Shown piece after piece: positions 26,131 through 35,179 of a DNA stretch of 64,000 nt. The notes under the pieces were generated by a model. It saw only the letters and a program-made list of their open reading frames with translations, did no database searches and had not been told where the DNA came from. Position numbers and translations under genes: made by a program. Position 1 is the stretch's first letter, and each line of letters starts with the position of its first letter. Origin of the DNA: Yoonia sp. (GTDB lineage: Bacteria > Pseudomonadota > Alphaproteobacteria > Rhodobacterales > Rhodobacteraceae); NCBI RefSeq assembly GCF_014859355.1, contig NZ_JACUUJ010000001.1, forward strand, positions 62,001 to 126,000, read 5' to 3'.

Positions 26131-26931
26131 ATGCGCCTGAAAATCGAACACCAGACGACCTATACCTACGATCATCCTGTTCCTTACGGGTTGCAACAGC
26201 TTCGCCTGCGGCCCAAGTCGCGCGATGGTCAAGAGGTGCTGTCGTGGGATATTGATGTGCGCGGCGGCACCCGCGAAGTGACCTATGAGGACGAACACGC
26301 CAATACCGTCGATCTGATCAGCTTTGACGCAGGGCAACACGAAATCAGCATCATCTGCAAAGGCGAGGTTGACGTGACGGACAGGGCTGGCGTGGTCGGG
26401 CGCCAGATGGGGTTTGTGCCGCTATGGCTATATCAGCGCAGCACGCCGTTGACTGCGGCTGGCCCGCTGGTCAGGGCGCTGGTCGCGCAGGTGAAACGGG
26501 CAGACACCGAACTTGCCACATTGCACGCACTGTCGGCGCATATCTTGCAGGCCGTGCCTTATTCCACAGATCAGGCAGCGTCTGACCTGACGGTCGAACA
26601 GGCGCTGGCTGCCGGTCATGCGGTTTGTCAGGATCATGCGCATATTTTTGTGTCTGCGGCGCGCGCGATGGGATTTCCCGCGCGCTATGTGTCGGGCTAT
26701 CTGATGATGGATGATCGGGTGATGCAGGATGCCAGCCATGCCTGGGCCGAGGCGCATGTCGCCGGGTTGGGCTGGGTTGGGTTCGATGTGTCGAACGGAA
26801 TTTCGCCTGATGCGCGTTACGTCCGTGTGGCAACAGCCCTTGATTATCGCGGGGCGGCCCCCATTTCCGGTCTGCGTTTCGGGCATGGCCACGAAAGCAT
26901 GAATGTATCCTTGCAGGTGCAGCAGCAATAG
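26131..26931 (+). CDS. Transglutaminase-like cysteine protease (bacterial transglutaminase N-terminal + core domain)
   Basis: Papain-fold protein of 266 residues. The N-terminal beta-sandwich (bacterial transglutaminase-like N domain) covers roughly residues 1-90 and opens MRLKIEHQTTYTYDHPVPYG. The core has a complete triad: C166 in AAGHAVCQDHAH, H203 in DASHAWAEAH and D219 in WVGFDVSNG. Such proteins in COG2307/COG2308 clusters are thought to act as peptidases or amidases. The start is set at the ATG at 26131; a GTG at 26122 overlapping the previous stop is an alternative. Cytoplasmic, no signal peptide. Confidence 0.92.
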   Translation: MRLKIEHQTTYTYDHPVPYGLQQLRLRPKSRDGQEVLSWDIDVRGGTREVTYEDEHANTVDLISFDAGQHEISIICKGEVDVTDRAGVVGRQMGFVPLWLYQRSTPLTAAGPLVRALVAQVKRADTELATLHALSAHILQAVPYSTDQAASDLTVEQALAAGHAVCQDHAHIFVSAARAMGFPARYVSGYLMMDDRVMQDASHAWAEAHVAGLGWVGFDVSNGISPDARYVRVATALDYRGAAPISGLRFGHGHESMNVSLQVQQQ

Positions 26932-26999
26932 GTGCAAGTTAACGCGCAGGCAATAACCCCGTGTTAAGGGGTGTGCGTTGATAGCAGGCGGACGGAAAG

Positions 27000-27737
27000 A
27001 TGACATATTGCGTTGGGATGCGGTTGGACCGTGGGCTTATTTTCATGGCGGACACGCGCACCAATGCCGGGATCGACAACGTCTCGACCGCCAAAAAGCT
27101 TCATCTGTGGAACGTGCCGGGTGACCGGGTGATTACGCTGATGACAGCCGGCAATCTGGCGACCACGCAGTCGGTGGTCAGCCTGCTGGATGAACGGGCC
27201 AAGGCCCCGCCGGATCGCAAACCATCCATCCTTGAGGCGCCTTCTATGTTTCAGATCGCGCGCGAGGTGGGGCAGACCCTGAAAGAGGTCATACAAGCCA
27301 ACGCCATGACCGGCGAAAGCGCCGATGCGACCTTTGGCGCTACAATTATTCTGGGCGGGCAGATCAAGGGGGCGCCGCCGCGTCTGTTCCTGATCTACCC
27401 CGAGGGGAATTTCATTGAAGCATCCGATGACAACCCGTTTTTCCAGATTGGCGAAACCAAATACGGCAAGCCTATTCTTGTGCGCGCCTACGATCCGGCC
27501 ATGAAGTTCGAAGCGTCGCTGAAACTTCTGATGGTCAGTTTCGATTCAACGATCAAATCAAATCTGTCAGTCGGTTTGCCGCTGGATTACATGACCTACG
27601 ATACCGATGCGCTTGTGCCGGGCCACGTGGGGCGGATTGCTGCGGACAATCCCTATTACGCCGCTGTGTCGAATGGCTGGGGAGAGGCGCTGAAAGCGGC
27701 TTTTGATCATTTGCCGGAATTTACGTTTGACCCTTGA
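27000..27737 (+). CDS. Anbu-type proteasome-like Ntn hydrolase (COG3484)
   Basis: Ancestral-beta-subunit-like peptidase, 245 residues, with the HslV/proteasome beta fold. Removal of Met1 would expose Thr2 as N-terminal nucleophile (MTYCVGMRLDRGLIFMADTR). D18 and a Lys at 32 or 33 match the Asp17/Lys33 pair of the proteasome active site. No dedicated unfoldase gene is adjacent. It closes the ATP-grasp/alpha-E/transglutaminase row after a 68-base gap. That gap contains a possible stem-loop (ACCCC/GGGGT within AACGC/GCGTT), so its expression could be set separately. Confidence 0.92.
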   Translation: MTYCVGMRLDRGLIFMADTRTNAGIDNVSTAKKLHLWNVPGDRVITLMTAGNLATTQSVVSLLDERAKAPPDRKPSILEAPSMFQIAREVGQTLKEVIQANAMTGESADATFGATIILGGQIKGAPPRLFLIYPEGNFIEASDDNPFFQIGETKYGKPILVRAYDPAMKFEASLKLLMVSFDSTIKSNLSVGLPLDYMTYDTDALVPGHVGRIAADNPYYAAVSNGWGEALKAAFDHLPEFTFDP

Positions 27738-28268
27738 TCAATCCTCGATTTCTTCTGGTGTAACACCCCAAAGCGCGGATTTGAGCGCCCACCCCCGATA
27801 GCCGCCTGCGGACAGTTTGCACCAATCGGCGTTACACTCGGCCAGCCGGGCGATGACGCCGGGTTCCAGAATGGCGTTTTCCAGTGCTTTTTCGTCGGGG
27901 CGGGCGCGTAGCGCTGTCGCTTGTTCGTTGATCAGCACGGTGCGTGCGCCTGACAACAGGGTATAATGGACCCAACCGCCTTGCCCGTCGCGGTCAATCA
28001 CGCGCCGCCATTGCCCGTATTCCGCGACAACCTGCAAAGGCATATTGCGGCGGGTATAGACCCAGTCGATCCGGTGCGACAGTGACGGCCCCCGGCGCAC
28101 GTTCGTTTCGGATGCCTTGAGCGAGACGAAGCGCGGCAAAGGAAGGTTTGTTTCCGGGCCTAATGCGGGTGACTGGGGGGCCGATTGCGCGCCGACCATG
28201 CCGACAGACAGCACGATCGCGCAGATCATCATCAGCACCACACGGAAACCTTGTGCCCATGCACTCAT
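27738..28268 (-). CDS. Exported protein with bacterial SH3 domain
   Basis: Periplasmic protein of 176 residues. Signal peptide at about residues 1-27 (hydrophobic VVLMMICAIVLSVGMVGA). The mature part starts with a bacterial SH3-like domain, SLKASETNVRRGPSLSHRID followed by WVYTRR and GQWRRVIDRDGQGGWVHYTL. A second SH3-like module fills the rest (TALRARPDEKALENA, CNADWCKLSAGGYRGWAL). Such modules bind cell-wall peptides (COG3807 type), so a role at peptidoglycan is likely but the ligand is unknown. It abuts the Anbu gene tail to tail without a gap. Confidence 0.85.
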   Translation of the reverse strand: MSAWAQGFRVVLMMICAIVLSVGMVGAQSAPQSPALGPETNLPLPRFVSLKASETNVRRGPSLSHRIDWVYTRRNMPLQVVAEYGQWRRVIDRDGQGGWVHYTLLSGARTVLINEQATALRARPDEKALENAILEPGVIARLAECNADWCKLSAGGYRGWALKSALWGVTPEEIED

Positions 28269-28377
28269 TGTCTGCCCTTAACTGCTCAAAATTCGGTGCG
28301 CGGTTCTTGTGCTGCGCGTCCCTTTCGCGCAACCTGCCACGACAAGGATGATTTGGAAAGCCATGGGAGGGCATACC

Positions 28378-29364
28378 ATGCCGGGTAAGCATTTGAGTGT
28401 TGTTGTTTCGCGACGGTTGCCCGAGGTGGTGGAAACCCGGATGAAGGAATTGTTCAACGTTACCCTGCGCGAAGACGACACCGCGATGACGCCCGATGAA
28501 CTGGCCGCCGCCATGCAGGATGCGGATGTTCTGGTATCGACGATCACCGACCAGATCGACGCGAAACTGCTTGGCCGCGCGGGTGACAAGCTCAAGCTGA
28601 TTGCGAATTATGGGGCTGGCGTGGATCATATCGACGTCGCGACAGCCCGCCAGCGCGGTATCCATGTGTCCAACACCCCCGGCGTTGTCACTGATGATAC
28701 CGCCGATATGGTCATGGCGCTGATTCTTGCGGTGACACGGCGGCTGGGCGAAGGGATGAAGCTGGCGCAATCGGACGATTGGCAGGGCTGGTCGCCCACG
28801 GCGATGCTGGGGGGGCGCATTGCGGGGCGGCGGCTGGGCATTCTGGGCATGGGCCGGATCGGGCAGGCGGTGGCCAAACGCGCCGCTGTGTTCGGCATGC
28901 AGGTGCATTACCACAACCGCAAACGCCTGCGCCCCGAAATCGAGGATGCGCTGGACGCCACATATTGGGAAAGCCTTGATCAGATGGTGGCGCGGATGGA
29001 TGTGATTTCCATCAACTGCCCGCATACGCCATCGACTTTCCACCTGATGAATGCGCGGCGGTTGAAGCTGATGAAGCCGACCGCAGTGATCGTGAATGCC
29101 TCGCGTGGTGAGGTGATCGACGAAAACGCATTGACCCGTATGTTGCGCGCCGGTGAAATAGCGGGTGCCGGGCTTGATGTGTTCGAACGCGGCCACGAGA
29201 TCAACCCGCGCCTGAAGGAACTTCCCAACGCGATATTGCTGCCGCATATGGGGTCTGCCACGCTGGAAGGCCGGATCGAGATGGGCGAAAAGGTGATCGT
29301 GAACATCAAGACCTTCGCCGATGGCCACAGACCGCCCGATCTGGTTGTGCCGTCGATGCTGTAA
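28378..29364 (+). CDS. D-isomer-specific 2-hydroxyacid dehydrogenase (glyoxylate/hydroxypyruvate reductase type)
   Basis: NAD(P)-dependent 2-hydroxyacid dehydrogenase of 328 residues. The nucleotide-binding loop is GILGMGRIGQAVAKRAAVFG. The catalytic Arg-Glu-His set is visible: Arg in VNASRGEVIDENAL, Glu in GAGLDVFERGHEINP (D/E region), His in AILLPHMGSAT. The pattern fits glyoxylate/hydroxypyruvate reductases, reducing glyoxylate or hydroxypyruvate. The start at 28378 has GGGAGG 7 bases upstream; the frame is open to 28309 but unsupported. Confidence 0.92.
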   Translation: MPGKHLSVVVSRRLPEVVETRMKELFNVTLREDDTAMTPDELAAAMQDADVLVSTITDQIDAKLLGRAGDKLKLIANYGAGVDHIDVATARQRGIHVSNTPGVVTDDTADMVMALILAVTRRLGEGMKLAQSDDWQGWSPTAMLGGRIAGRRLGILGMGRIGQAVAKRAAVFGMQVHYHNRKRLRPEIEDALDATYWESLDQMVARMDVISINCPHTPSTFHLMNARRLKLMKPTAVIVNASRGEVIDENALTRMLRAGEIAGAGLDVFERGHEINPRLKELPNAILLPHMGSATLEGRIEMGEKVIVNIKTFADGHRPPDLVVPSML

Positions 29365-29471
29365 CCACGGCCGAGTCTGTCGGTTTTGCGCGGTAAGCGG
29401 TCGGCTGGTTCTTTCTTTGTGGGCCGGTTTCGCGCAGATTGGCCCCGAATGGTGACACCGGGAATCGTGAA

Positions 29472-31964
29472 ATGAAAACGCAAGTCAAAGCATTGGTCGT
29501 GGGCGGCGGGGCTGTTGGCACGTCAATCGCCTATCATCTGGCCCGCGCGGGCTGGGAAGATGTGATGCTGCTGGAACGTGATGAACTGACATCGGGGTCC
29601 ACATGGCACGCGGCGGGTTTGTTGCCGTTGTTCAATATGTCTTTTGCGACGACCCATATTCACAAATACTCGGTCGACTTTTACAAAACGCTTGAGGCCG
29701 AAACCGGCCTGAACGCCGGTTTTGCCGTGGTAGGCAACCTGCGGATGGCGCAGACGCAGGAACGCATGGATGAATACATGCTGTATGCGTCCACCGCCGA
29801 AACCTGCGATGTGCCCTATGTTTGGATGACGCCGGACGAGATCAAGGCGAAATGGCCGCTGATCAACACAGACGACCTGAAAGGTGCACTGTATCACAAC
29901 ACTGACGGCTATATTAACCCCGCCGATGTGACGCAGGCAATGGCCAAGGGCGCGCGTCAGCGCGGGGTCGAGATTGTGCGCAAATGGCAGGCGGACGCGT
30001 TTCACTGGAACGGCACCCATTGGGAAGTGACCGCGACCCGTATGGTCGAAAAGGGTGGCAACCTTGTGCCGTCCGACGAACAGGTCGTCATTACCGCCGA
30101 ACATGTCGTGACCGCCAGCGGCAACCACGCCCAGACCACCGCCAAAAAGCTGGGGATCAAGATCCCCGCGATTCCCGTCGAACACCAGTTCATCGTAATG
30201 GATCAAGACCCCGCGCTGGTGGCCTATCGCGCCGCAGGCAACCCCGAACACCCGGTAATCCGCGATGCCGATGCGCAATCTTACGTGCGCGAGGAACGCG
30301 GCGGCTGGATCCTGGGTGTTTACGAGAAAAACGCGCCTGCGGTGTTTGAATACGGCGTGCCCGACAGTTTCCGTGCTGACCTGTTCCCGCTCGACCTGGA
30401 ACGGATAGAGGATCAGTATATGGCGATGATCCACCGCATTCCGTCTTGCGAAGACTCGGGGCTAAAGGATGATTTCAACGGCCCCATCTGCTATACCCCC
30501 GACGGCAACCCGTTGGTTGGCCCTGCACCGGGCCTGCGCAACATGTGGCTGGCAGAAGGGTTTTCCTTTGGCATCACAGCGGCGGGCGGCACCGGTTATT
30601 ACCTTGCACAACTGATGGTGAATGGCGAGGCCGAGATCGACATGGCATCGCTTGACCCCAAACGTTACGGCGACTGGATGACCACGGAATTTGCGGCGCG
30701 CAAGAACGAGGAATGCTACGACCACGTCTATATTCTGCACCACCCCGACGAAGAACGCCCTGCCTGCCGTCCCCTGCGCACATCGCCCGCCTATGACCGG
30801 CAGGCAGCCCGTGGCGCGCAGTTTGGTTTCGTGAACGGCTGGGAACGCCCGAATTATTTTGCGCCCATGGGGTTCAACGACCACGACGCGCGGTCGTTCC
30901 GGCGCGGCGGATGGTGGCAATATGCCGTGGAAGAGGCGAAAGCGATCCGCGAAGGCGTGGGCCTGATCGACGCAACGGCCTTTACCAAGCATATTGTTAA
31001 AGGCCCCGGCGCAACCGCGTTTCTGGACTGGTTCACCACCAACAAACTGCCCCGCGTCGGCCGCATCAACCTGACATATGCGCTGACGGCCCACGGCACG
31101 ACGCGCACGGAATATACCATCGTGCGGCTGAAGGCTGATGAATACTATCTGGTCAGCGCCGGGGCATGGACGGCCTATGATGCGGATTACCTGCGCAAGG
31201 CGGTGGAGGATAAGGAACCTGAGTTTGGCCGGATCGACGTGCAGAACGTCACGACCCAATGGGGTGTTTTTGCTATCGCTGGCCCGAAATCGCGCGATGT
31301 GCTGAACGCGGTGATCAAGGACGCCGACCCGGCGACGGCGCTGTCGAACAAACGTTTCCCATGGCTCTCTGCACGGCCGATCGAACTGGGCATGTGCCCG
31401 GTCAACGCGATCCGCGTGGCCTATACGGGCGAATTGGGGTGGGAATTGCACCACCCGATCGAGATGCAGAACTATCTGTTCGATCTGCTGGAAAAGGCAG
31501 GCGAGCCGCATGGCATGAAACTGGTGGGCGCACGGGCGCAAAACTGGTTGCGGCAGGAAAAGAGCTATCGCGCATTTGGCAACGAACTGGGCCGCGACGC
31601 GACCCCGATCGAGGCTGATTTGCCGCGCTTTGTCGATATGTCCAAGGACTTCCACGGCAAGGCCGAAATGGAAGCTAAGGGGATCAGGTCAAAATGCGTC
31701 ACCCTGCTGATCGATGGGCCGGACGATGCCGACCCGTGGGGCCGCGAGGCGCTGTATGATGGGGACACCCGCGTGGGGCGCCTGACGTCGGGGGGCTATT
31801 CGGTGGCTTTTGGCAAATCCATCGGCATGGGCTATGTCCGCCCCGATCTGGCCGTGGTTGGCACCAAGTTGCAGGTCAAGATGCTGGACCGGCTGTGGCC
31901 TGCCACGATCGTCGAGGACAGCCCGTATGATCCGTCAAACGCCACGATCCGGGTGGATGGCTAG
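29472..31964 (+). CDS. FAD-dependent oxidoreductase fused to GcvT domain (dimethylglycine/sarcosine dehydrogenase family)
   Basis: 830-residue flavoenzyme. The N-terminal DAO domain begins with the FAD-binding motif VVGGGAVGTSIAYHLARAG, followed by SGSTWHAAG, which in relatives carries the covalently flavinylated His. The middle FAO region and a C-terminal folate-binding GcvT domain follow (EGVGLIDATAFTKHIVKGPG, GELGWELHHPIEMQ), ending with a GcvT barrel. Such enzymes demethylate N-methylated glycines and pass the one-carbon unit to tetrahydrofolate. The exact amine is not clear. The start was chosen at the ATG at 29472; upstream only a TTG extends the frame. Confidence 0.92.
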   Translation: MKTQVKALVVGGGAVGTSIAYHLARAGWEDVMLLERDELTSGSTWHAAGLLPLFNMSFATTHIHKYSVDFYKTLEAETGLNAGFAVVGNLRMAQTQERMDEYMLYASTAETCDVPYVWMTPDEIKAKWPLINTDDLKGALYHNTDGYINPADVTQAMAKGARQRGVEIVRKWQADAFHWNGTHWEVTATRMVEKGGNLVPSDEQVVITAEHVVTASGNHAQTTAKKLGIKIPAIPVEHQFIVMDQDPALVAYRAAGNPEHPVIRDADAQSYVREERGGWILGVYEKNAPAVFEYGVPDSFRADLFPLDLERIEDQYMAMIHRIPSCEDSGLKDDFNGPICYTPDGNPLVGPAPGLRNMWLAEGFSFGITAAGGTGYYLAQLMVNGEAEIDMASLDPKRYGDWMTTEFAARKNEECYDHVYILHHPDEERPACRPLRTSPAYDRQAARGAQFGFVNGWERPNYFAPMGFNDHDARSFRRGGWWQYAVEEAKAIREGVGLIDATAFTKHIVKGPGATAFLDWFTTNKLPRVGRINLTYALTAHGTTRTEYTIVRLKADEYYLVSAGAWTAYDADYLRKAVEDKEPEFGRIDVQNVTTQWGVFAIAGPKSRDVLNAVIKDADPATALSNKRFPWLSARPIELGMCPVNAIRVAYTGELGWELHHPIEMQNYLFDLLEKAGEPHGMKLVGARAQNWLRQEKSYRAFGNELGRDATPIEADLPRFVDMSKDFHGKAEMEAKGIRSKCVTLLIDGPDDADPWGREALYDGDTRVGRLTSGGYSVAFGKSIGMGYVRPDLAVVGTKLQVKMLDRLWPATIVEDSPYDPSNATIRVDG

Positions 31965-31965
31965 G

Positions 31966-32277
31966 CTATTTTCGCGCGCGAAACCTGCGCCGCAGGGTGT
32001 TTATCCTGCGGCGGCCGCGAATGATGAGTGATGCAATCGGCCCTTGCAACATTGGCACATCGACAGCCAGCAGCAAAAGCCCCAAGGGGATCATCCACAG
32101 GCCAAACACCGGCAGGATGGCCATAAGCCCGCCAAGGATGAACACCAAAGCAAGCGTAACGCGCACGATCATCCATCCGGGACTGCGGATTTGCGCCATG
32201 CCGGGCACCAGTTTTGACATGCGGTGGAACTGCCGTTCAAAGCGGTGGCGGATCGCGGTGCGTTTGTTGCGTTTCAT
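31966..32277 (-). CDS. Small basic membrane protein (PGPGW-like)
   Basis: 103 residues, strongly basic at both ends (MKRNKRTAIRHRFERQF and RRRINTLRRRFRARK). Between them lie two adjacent hydrophobic helices separated by a short turn, the second within GLWMIPLGLLLLAVDVPML. This resembles the PGPGW family of small transmembrane proteins of unknown function, though the exact signature is degenerate. The ATG at 32277 was chosen over longer upstream extensions that overlap the neighbouring gene. Tail to tail with the FAD-GcvT gene. Confidence 0.7.
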   Translation of the reverse strand: MKRNKRTAIRHRFERQFHRMSKLVPGMAQIRSPGWMIVRVTLALVFILGGLMAILPVFGLWMIPLGLLLLAVDVPMLQGPIASLIIRGRRRINTLRRRFRARK

Positions 32278-32324
32278 AACGCTTAGATGGTGCTGTCGCC
32301 GTCCGTTTGAAAGGGGCGTTTGCC

Positions 32325-33398
32325 TCAGTTCTGAAAACGTGCGGGCGACAATGCGCTGATGGTATCTGCGGACAAAGCCGAAGGTTTGCCGCTGATCAGG
32401 TCGGCCAGCAATTGGCTGGCCGCCGGGCTGGATTGCATCCCATAGCCACCTTGCCCCGCGCACCAGATAAAGCAGTCATCTTGCGGGTCCGGCCCCAGCA
32501 CCAGCGTGCGGTCGGGCGCGAAAGTGCGCAACCCCGCCCATGACGCCAGCAATCGTGTCACGGGTTCGGTCACATGCGCCTCGTATCGCGCCAACCCTTC
32601 GGCCAGCACCATGTCATCGGCATAGGCGTCGTGGGGGTCTACCGGGTCTTCCTCGGCGGGGGACACGATCAGCGCGCCGGCGTCGGGTTTGGCATACCAA
32701 TTTTCACCGGGGCCAAAGATCATCGGCCAGCCTGACACGTCGTGCCCAGCGGGTGCGGGGATGCGGGCCATGGACCGGCGCAGGGGTGTGAAACCCAGGG
32801 GCGTGATCCCAGCCAAGCGCGCGATCACATCAACCCAAGCGCCAGCGGCGTTGACCAGCTTGCGCGCCTGATAGGTCGCGTCTTTGGTGGTTACGTCCCA
32901 GCCTGTCGCGGTGCGGGTGATACCTGTGACCTGTGCCCGTGTCACAATGGTGCCGCCATTCGCACGCGCCGTGCGGGCAAAGGTCTGGATCAGCTTGTCG
33001 GTGTCGATATCCCAAGCGTCGGGGTGATAGGCGGCGCGATCAACCACCGCCGGATCAAGGATGGGAACCAGCGCGCGGGCCTGCGCGGCGGTGATTTCGG
33101 GCAGTTTCATATGCGCCCTGTCGGTTTCGAACGCGGCGGCGGTATCGGCTGTGCCGACCAGCATCAACCCCCGCGACGACAACACATCGGCGCTGCGATG
33201 AAACGCAAGGCTCGCGGCGTTCAGCGCCACGGTTGACGGTTTGCCATAGCTTTCCTCGAACAGGGCCGCCGACCGGCCGGATGCGTGATAGGCCAGCGCA
33301 TCTTCGCCTTCCAGCAGGGTGACGCTGCCCAGTTCCGACAGGCGCGCGGCGGCGGATACGCCACCGACACCGCCGCCGATAATCAGAAAGTCGATCAT
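32325..33398 (-). CDS. DadA-like FAD-dependent oxidoreductase
   Basis: D-amino-acid-oxidase-fold flavoprotein, 357 residues. The dinucleotide-binding motif is at the extreme N-terminus (FLIIGGGVGGVSAAARLSEL), and HASGRSAALFEESYG is typical of the DAO family. Near the C-terminus, FIWCAGQGGYGMQSSPAASQ forms the second FAD-contact segment. The substrate is probably an amino acid or amine, but cannot be assigned. The start overlaps the stop of the aldo/keto reductase gene upstream (ATGA), so the two form a bicistron. Confidence 0.9.
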   Translation of the reverse strand: MIDFLIIGGGVGGVSAAARLSELGSVTLLEGEDALAYHASGRSAALFEESYGKPSTVALNAASLAFHRSADVLSSRGLMLVGTADTAAAFETDRAHMKLPEITAAQARALVPILDPAVVDRAAYHPDAWDIDTDKLIQTFARTARANGGTIVTRAQVTGITRTATGWDVTTKDATYQARKLVNAAGAWVDVIARLAGITPLGFTPLRRSMARIPAPAGHDVSGWPMIFGPGENWYAKPDAGALIVSPAEEDPVDPHDAYADDMVLAEGLARYEAHVTEPVTRLLASWAGLRTFAPDRTLVLGPDPQDDCFIWCAGQGGYGMQSSPAASQLLADLISGKPSALSADTISALSPARFQN

Positions 33399-34327
33399 GC
33401 TTCCTCCAGTCGGTCAGTTGCGGGTGCCGGGGTTGGGCTAAGTGCTGTGATCCGGTCATAAAGCGCGGGTGTCATGGTGAAATCGGCCGCCGTCAGCGAT
33501 GGCTGCAACTGCGCCACCGATCGGGCGGATATGATCGGCGCGGGCTGCGTGGCATGGGCCATGATCCATGCAACGGCAAGGGTCGCGGGGGCGGTGCCCA
33601 ATTCTGCCGCCAGGGTGGACAGGGCGGCAGCCGTCTGGTGCATCCAGTCTTGCCCGTAGCGGGCGCGATAGCGCGGGTCATCTGTCAGCCGGCCGGTGCC
33701 GCCGCTGGTGTATTTGCCCGTCAGCAACCCGCCCCCCAGTGGCGAATAGGGTATGATAACGATATGCTGATCCATGGCCATGGGAAAGATTTCAACCTCG
33801 GCCTGTCGTTTGACAAGGCTATACATGGGCTGGATCACGTCAATTTTCGTGCCAAGCGATTTTGCCACCGTCTGTGCCTTCATCACCTGCCATGCGGCGT
33901 AATTTGACACGCCGATTTGCCGGATCACGCCGGACTGCTGCCATTCGGCCAGCGTGCTGAACGTTTCCTCTAGCGGGGTGTCGGGATCGAACCGGTGCAG
34001 ATACAGCAGATCGACGGCATCCTGATCCAACTGCCTGCGGCAGGTATCGAAATGTGCGGTGATATTGGCGCGGCCCGCGCCGCCGGTATAGCCGACCTTG
34101 GTCGCCAGATAGATATCGTCGCGGTCCTGTTTGATGAACCCGCCCAGCAGGGTTTCCGATGCCCCGCCGGTATAGCCGACGGCGGTGTCGAAATGGGTGA
34201 TCCCTGCGGCAAGGGCGGCATCGAACATGGCGCGACTTTCGCCTGCATCCGCCTTGCCGCCGAACTGCATGGTGCCGAAAACCAGCCGTGAAACGGGGGT
34301 GTTATTGCGTGTGGTCAACTGTGTCAT
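33395..34327 (-). CDS. Aldo/keto reductase
   Basis: NADPH-dependent (beta/alpha)8 oxidoreductase of 310 residues. The catalytic tetrad is readable: Asp in HFDTAVGYTGG, Tyr in the same strand, Lys in LATKVGYTG and His in LLYLHRFDPDT. The cofactor region is IISARSVAQLQPSL. Transcribed first in a two-gene unit with the DadA-like oxidase, suggesting it reduces the carbonyl product or a related compound, but this is inference. Starts at an ATG at 34327. Confidence 0.9.
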   Translation of the reverse strand: MTQLTTRNNTPVSRLVFGTMQFGGKADAGESRAMFDAALAAGITHFDTAVGYTGGASETLLGGFIKQDRDDIYLATKVGYTGGAGRANITAHFDTCRRQLDQDAVDLLYLHRFDPDTPLEETFSTLAEWQQSGVIRQIGVSNYAAWQVMKAQTVAKSLGTKIDVIQPMYSLVKRQAEVEIFPMAMDQHIVIIPYSPLGGGLLTGKYTSGGTGRLTDDPRYRARYGQDWMHQTAAALSTLAAELGTAPATLAVAWIMAHATQPAPIISARSVAQLQPSLTAADFTMTPALYDRITALSPTPAPATDRLEEA

Positions 34328-34386
34328 GGCACGACATTGTCACGGGGTGTGCGCGATGAAAAGGCGGGTTTGCGGGAAAATTGCGG

Positions 34387-35040
34387 TCATGCAGGCGCGG
34401 GGCGTTCGCGCCGCCGCAGATAGATTTCCAGCCCGATCAGATAAGGCAGGAAGAACGCGACATTCTGCACCAGATCAAACCCGCCGGTAAATTCCGGATT
34501 GGACCAAAGCCCGCCTGTCGTCAGATACCAAAGCCCGTAATGCACCCGGTAAAGCCACGACCCAAGTACCAGCCAGAACAGCCGCAGCGCCCATGCGTTA
34601 TGCTGGGCTATGCGCCCTGCGCGGGCGTGCCGGATCGTTTGCGTGGCGGCCAGCAGCGTCAGGCCGCCATAAAGCGTAAAGCCTACATTCATCGCCGCCC
34701 CGCCAATGGTGCCCCGCAGGATGATATAGGTCAGCCCGCCGATGGCCGTCAGGATCGCCGCCAGCACAATCAGCCGCCCGGACCAGCGGTGCAGTCGGGG
34801 GAACTGTCGGCGCAGTGGTGCGGCCAGTTGCAGCGGAACAAGCAAGGTAATCAGCGCCCCTGCGACCATATGGGAAAAGATGCTGTTGTTGGCCGGGATG
34901 TTGCTGGAAAACAGATAATGTGGTTCGGTCAGGGCTGCGCGCAGCCCCGCCTGCCCGAAATTCGCGGCATAGAAAGCGAATGGCAAGGCCAATGCGATCA
35001 CCACGAACAAAATCGGTGTCTGTAAATTGAAACGTCGCAT
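34387..35040 (-). CDS. DUF2306-type multi-pass membrane protein
   Basis: Predicted inner-membrane protein of 217 residues with about six hydrophobic helices. It contains HMVAGALITLLVPLQL, PRLHRWSGRL (a conserved His/Arg loop of DUF2306 proteins), GGAAMNVGFTLYGG and HNAWALRLFW. The family is uncharacterised; paired histidines in the helices suggest heme binding, which is speculative. The start is uncertain: the ATG at 35040 sits right before the first helix, while in-frame ATGs exist up to 35133; none has a good ribosome-binding site. Confidence 0.75.
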   Translation of the reverse strand: MRRFNLQTPILFVVIALALPFAFYAANFGQAGLRAALTEPHYLFSSNIPANNSIFSHMVAGALITLLVPLQLAAPLRRQFPRLHRWSGRLIVLAAILTAIGGLTYIILRGTIGGAAMNVGFTLYGGLTLLAATQTIRHARAGRIAQHNAWALRLFWLVLGSWLYRVHYGLWYLTTGGLWSNPEFTGGFDLVQNVAFFLPYLIGLEIYLRRRERPAPA

Positions 35041-35179
35041 GGCAACAAGAATAGGCGCAGGTTGGGGGTGCGCAATACCGATGACGCGTTCACTGGCCGA
35101 CATACCGCTGCGATCACGCGCGGTTGACATCAAACAGACCGCATGATGGATTCAACTAAATCGTTATAGGAGATACGAC

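Noticed and set aside
27994-29328. Minus-strand open frame of 444 codons across the SH3 and 2-hydroxyacid dehydrogenase genes
   Set aside because: Covers real genes on both strands, composition rich in His, Arg and Gln as in shadow frames, no motif.
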